In this document: in pieces, positions 5,761 through 6,277 of the stretch
How the letters are laid out: every line of letters starts with the position of its first letter
How positions within the stretch are numbered: position 1 is the stretch's first letter
Assembly: GCA_913020095.1 (NCBI GenBank)
Contig: CAJWAH010000084.1
Location: 1-6,277 of the forward strand
Direction: 5' to 3'
DNA length: 6,277 nt
Source: an uncultured Synechococcus sp.
GTDB taxonomy: Bacteria; Cyanobacteriota; Cyanobacteriia; PCC-6307; Cyanobiaceae
Notes under the pieces: model-generated
The model's input: the letters and a program-made list of their open reading frames with translations, nothing else
Told to the model about the DNA's origin: nothing
Database searches by the model: none
Program-made: the position numbers and the translations under genes

Positions 5761-6277
5761 TGCATGTTCTCGTCCACCTTGCTTAGCGGGATGTACATGT
5801 TCAAGTCGAAGAACAGCACCACACGGTTGATCAACGCCGCGAACACAGAGAAAGCAGCATTCTCGAAATCAGTGAACTGCGCGGCACGCAACAGCAAAAG
5901 ACGGTTCTCACGTTAGCGCAACCAAACTGGCACACGCCACACGCAACAAGAACACCGTACCTGGGCCTCCATCGTGCGCAACTCAACGCGCCACCCCATG
6001 TCGGCACCCGGTGCGGGCGGCTTCCAGCGAACGCTTTGCCAGTTGGTGGATTGCACATTCTGGCAACCTCAACGGCACGCGTCAACGCGCTGAACGGACT
6101 CGCCCAACGTGCGTGTGGAACTCACCTCGAAGTGCTCTGACGACTTGGAGTCATCCACTTCCTCAACGCTCCCATGGTAGATGACCAGCGGGTCGCGCAC
6201 GAACAAGTGGGCGACGTGATTGGCGAGGCGTCGTGGCACACCGGCTTCGAGCAACGTAGACAGCGTGTCCTCGTCAA
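5745..6277 (-). CDS. Eukaryotic glutamate-cysteine ligase catalytic subunit, partial, three exons
   Basis: Fragment of gamma-glutamylcysteine synthetase, the ATP-dependent, rate-limiting first enzyme of glutathione synthesis. On the minus strand, exon A is 6277-6126 (50 whole codons from 6275), exon B 6059-5961 (33 codons) and exon C 5876-5745 (44 codons up to the junction). Spliced, they give 127 residues. Exon A contains VAHLFVRDPLVIY and ends SSEHFE. Exon B reads NVQSTNWQSVRWKPP...GWRVELRTMEAQ, and exon C FTDFENAAFSVF...YIPLSKVDENMHRAHQR. This order matches the conserved central part of the animal/fungal GCL type (human: FENIQSTNWQ, GWRVEFRPMEVQ, LTDFEN, PLSKVDENM), not the plant or gamma-proteobacterial types. 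Both ends are missing. In the WRVEFRP segment, F is L and P is T. The lineage is a non-plant eukaryote with short introns, not further resolvable here. Confidence 0.9.
5877..5960 (-). other. Spliceosomal intron 2 of the GCL gene (84 nt, phase 0)
   Basis: On the minus strand it opens GTACGG after the Gln codon of TMEAQ and closes CCGCGCAG before TTC (Phe) of FTDFEN. A good branch-site match, GCTAAC, is at 5917-5912, about 36 bases before the acceptor. It is again a multiple of three with an in-frame stop (TAA) if retained. Confidence 0.88.
6060..6125 (-). other. Spliceosomal intron 1 of the GCL gene (66 nt, phase 0)
   Basis: On the minus strand it opens GTGAGT right after the Glu codon of SEHFE and closes TTGCCAG just before AAT (Asn) of NVQSTNWQ. 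The length is a multiple of three, but read through in frame it meets TGA, so retention would truncate the protein. TTGAC at 6085-6081 is a possible branch site about 20 bases before the acceptor. Confidence 0.88.

Noticed and set aside
5757..5786. Natural C-terminus of the TauE-like protein
   Set aside because: The nine residues to the stop are antisense to GCL exon C and the protein would be about a third of family length.
5831..6254. Small minus-strand open frames in the tail as bacterial genes
   Set aside because: They read through introns or use wrong frames; the spliced GCL reading explains the sequence with conserved motifs.
1..6277. CRISPR arrays, tRNA/rRNA genes, insertion sequences, phage or defence systems
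   Set aside because: No direct-repeat arrays, terminal inverted repeats, transposase motifs or RNA-gene sequences were found on either strand by eye.

Overview
The window looks like two unrelated pieces of DNA joined near position 5750. Positions 1 to about 5755 are a dense, GC-rich, intron-free bacterial block. It resembles a marine or brackish picocyanobacterium of the Synechococcus/Cyanobium type, judged from the gene set, very short intergenic gaps, weak Shine-Dalgarno signals, several TTG/GTG starts, and no HIP1 octamer (GCGATCGC) seen by eye. From about 5745 to the end, the minus strand carries three exons of a eukaryotic glutamate-cysteine ligase catalytic subunit, separated by two small GT-AG introns.

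Cyanobacterial block, left to right. The 3' part of accA (acetyl-CoA carboxylase carboxyltransferase alpha) runs in from the left edge. It is followed by a short-chain dehydrogenase/reductase that probably starts at one of three tandem TTG codons. Five bases later comes folE (GTP cyclohydrolase I). On the minus strand, trpF is followed 33 bases downstream by a small protein with a coiled-coil-like segment and an Ig-like C-terminal module. This small gene meets folE tail to tail with overlapping stop codons. Divergent from trpF is a membrane site-2 protease (M50) with a weakly conserved CBS pair. Its 3' end overlaps, antisense and for 103 bases, a minus-strand lipoate-protein ligase family gene. 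Divergent from that ligase, 30 bases away, is a TauE/SafE permease gene that is cut off at the junction.

These are mostly housekeeping functions: fatty acid, folate/pterin, tryptophan and lipoyl-type cofactor metabolism, membrane proteolysis and anion export. Apart from the SDR-folE pair, no shared pathway is evident. The eukaryotic tail would encode the first enzyme of glutathione synthesis.

No tRNA, rRNA, CRISPR array, insertion sequence or new multigene system is visible. The notable observation is the prokaryote-eukaryote junction, most simply a chimeric clone or misassembly in a mixed sample. A real transfer cannot be excluded from sequence alone.
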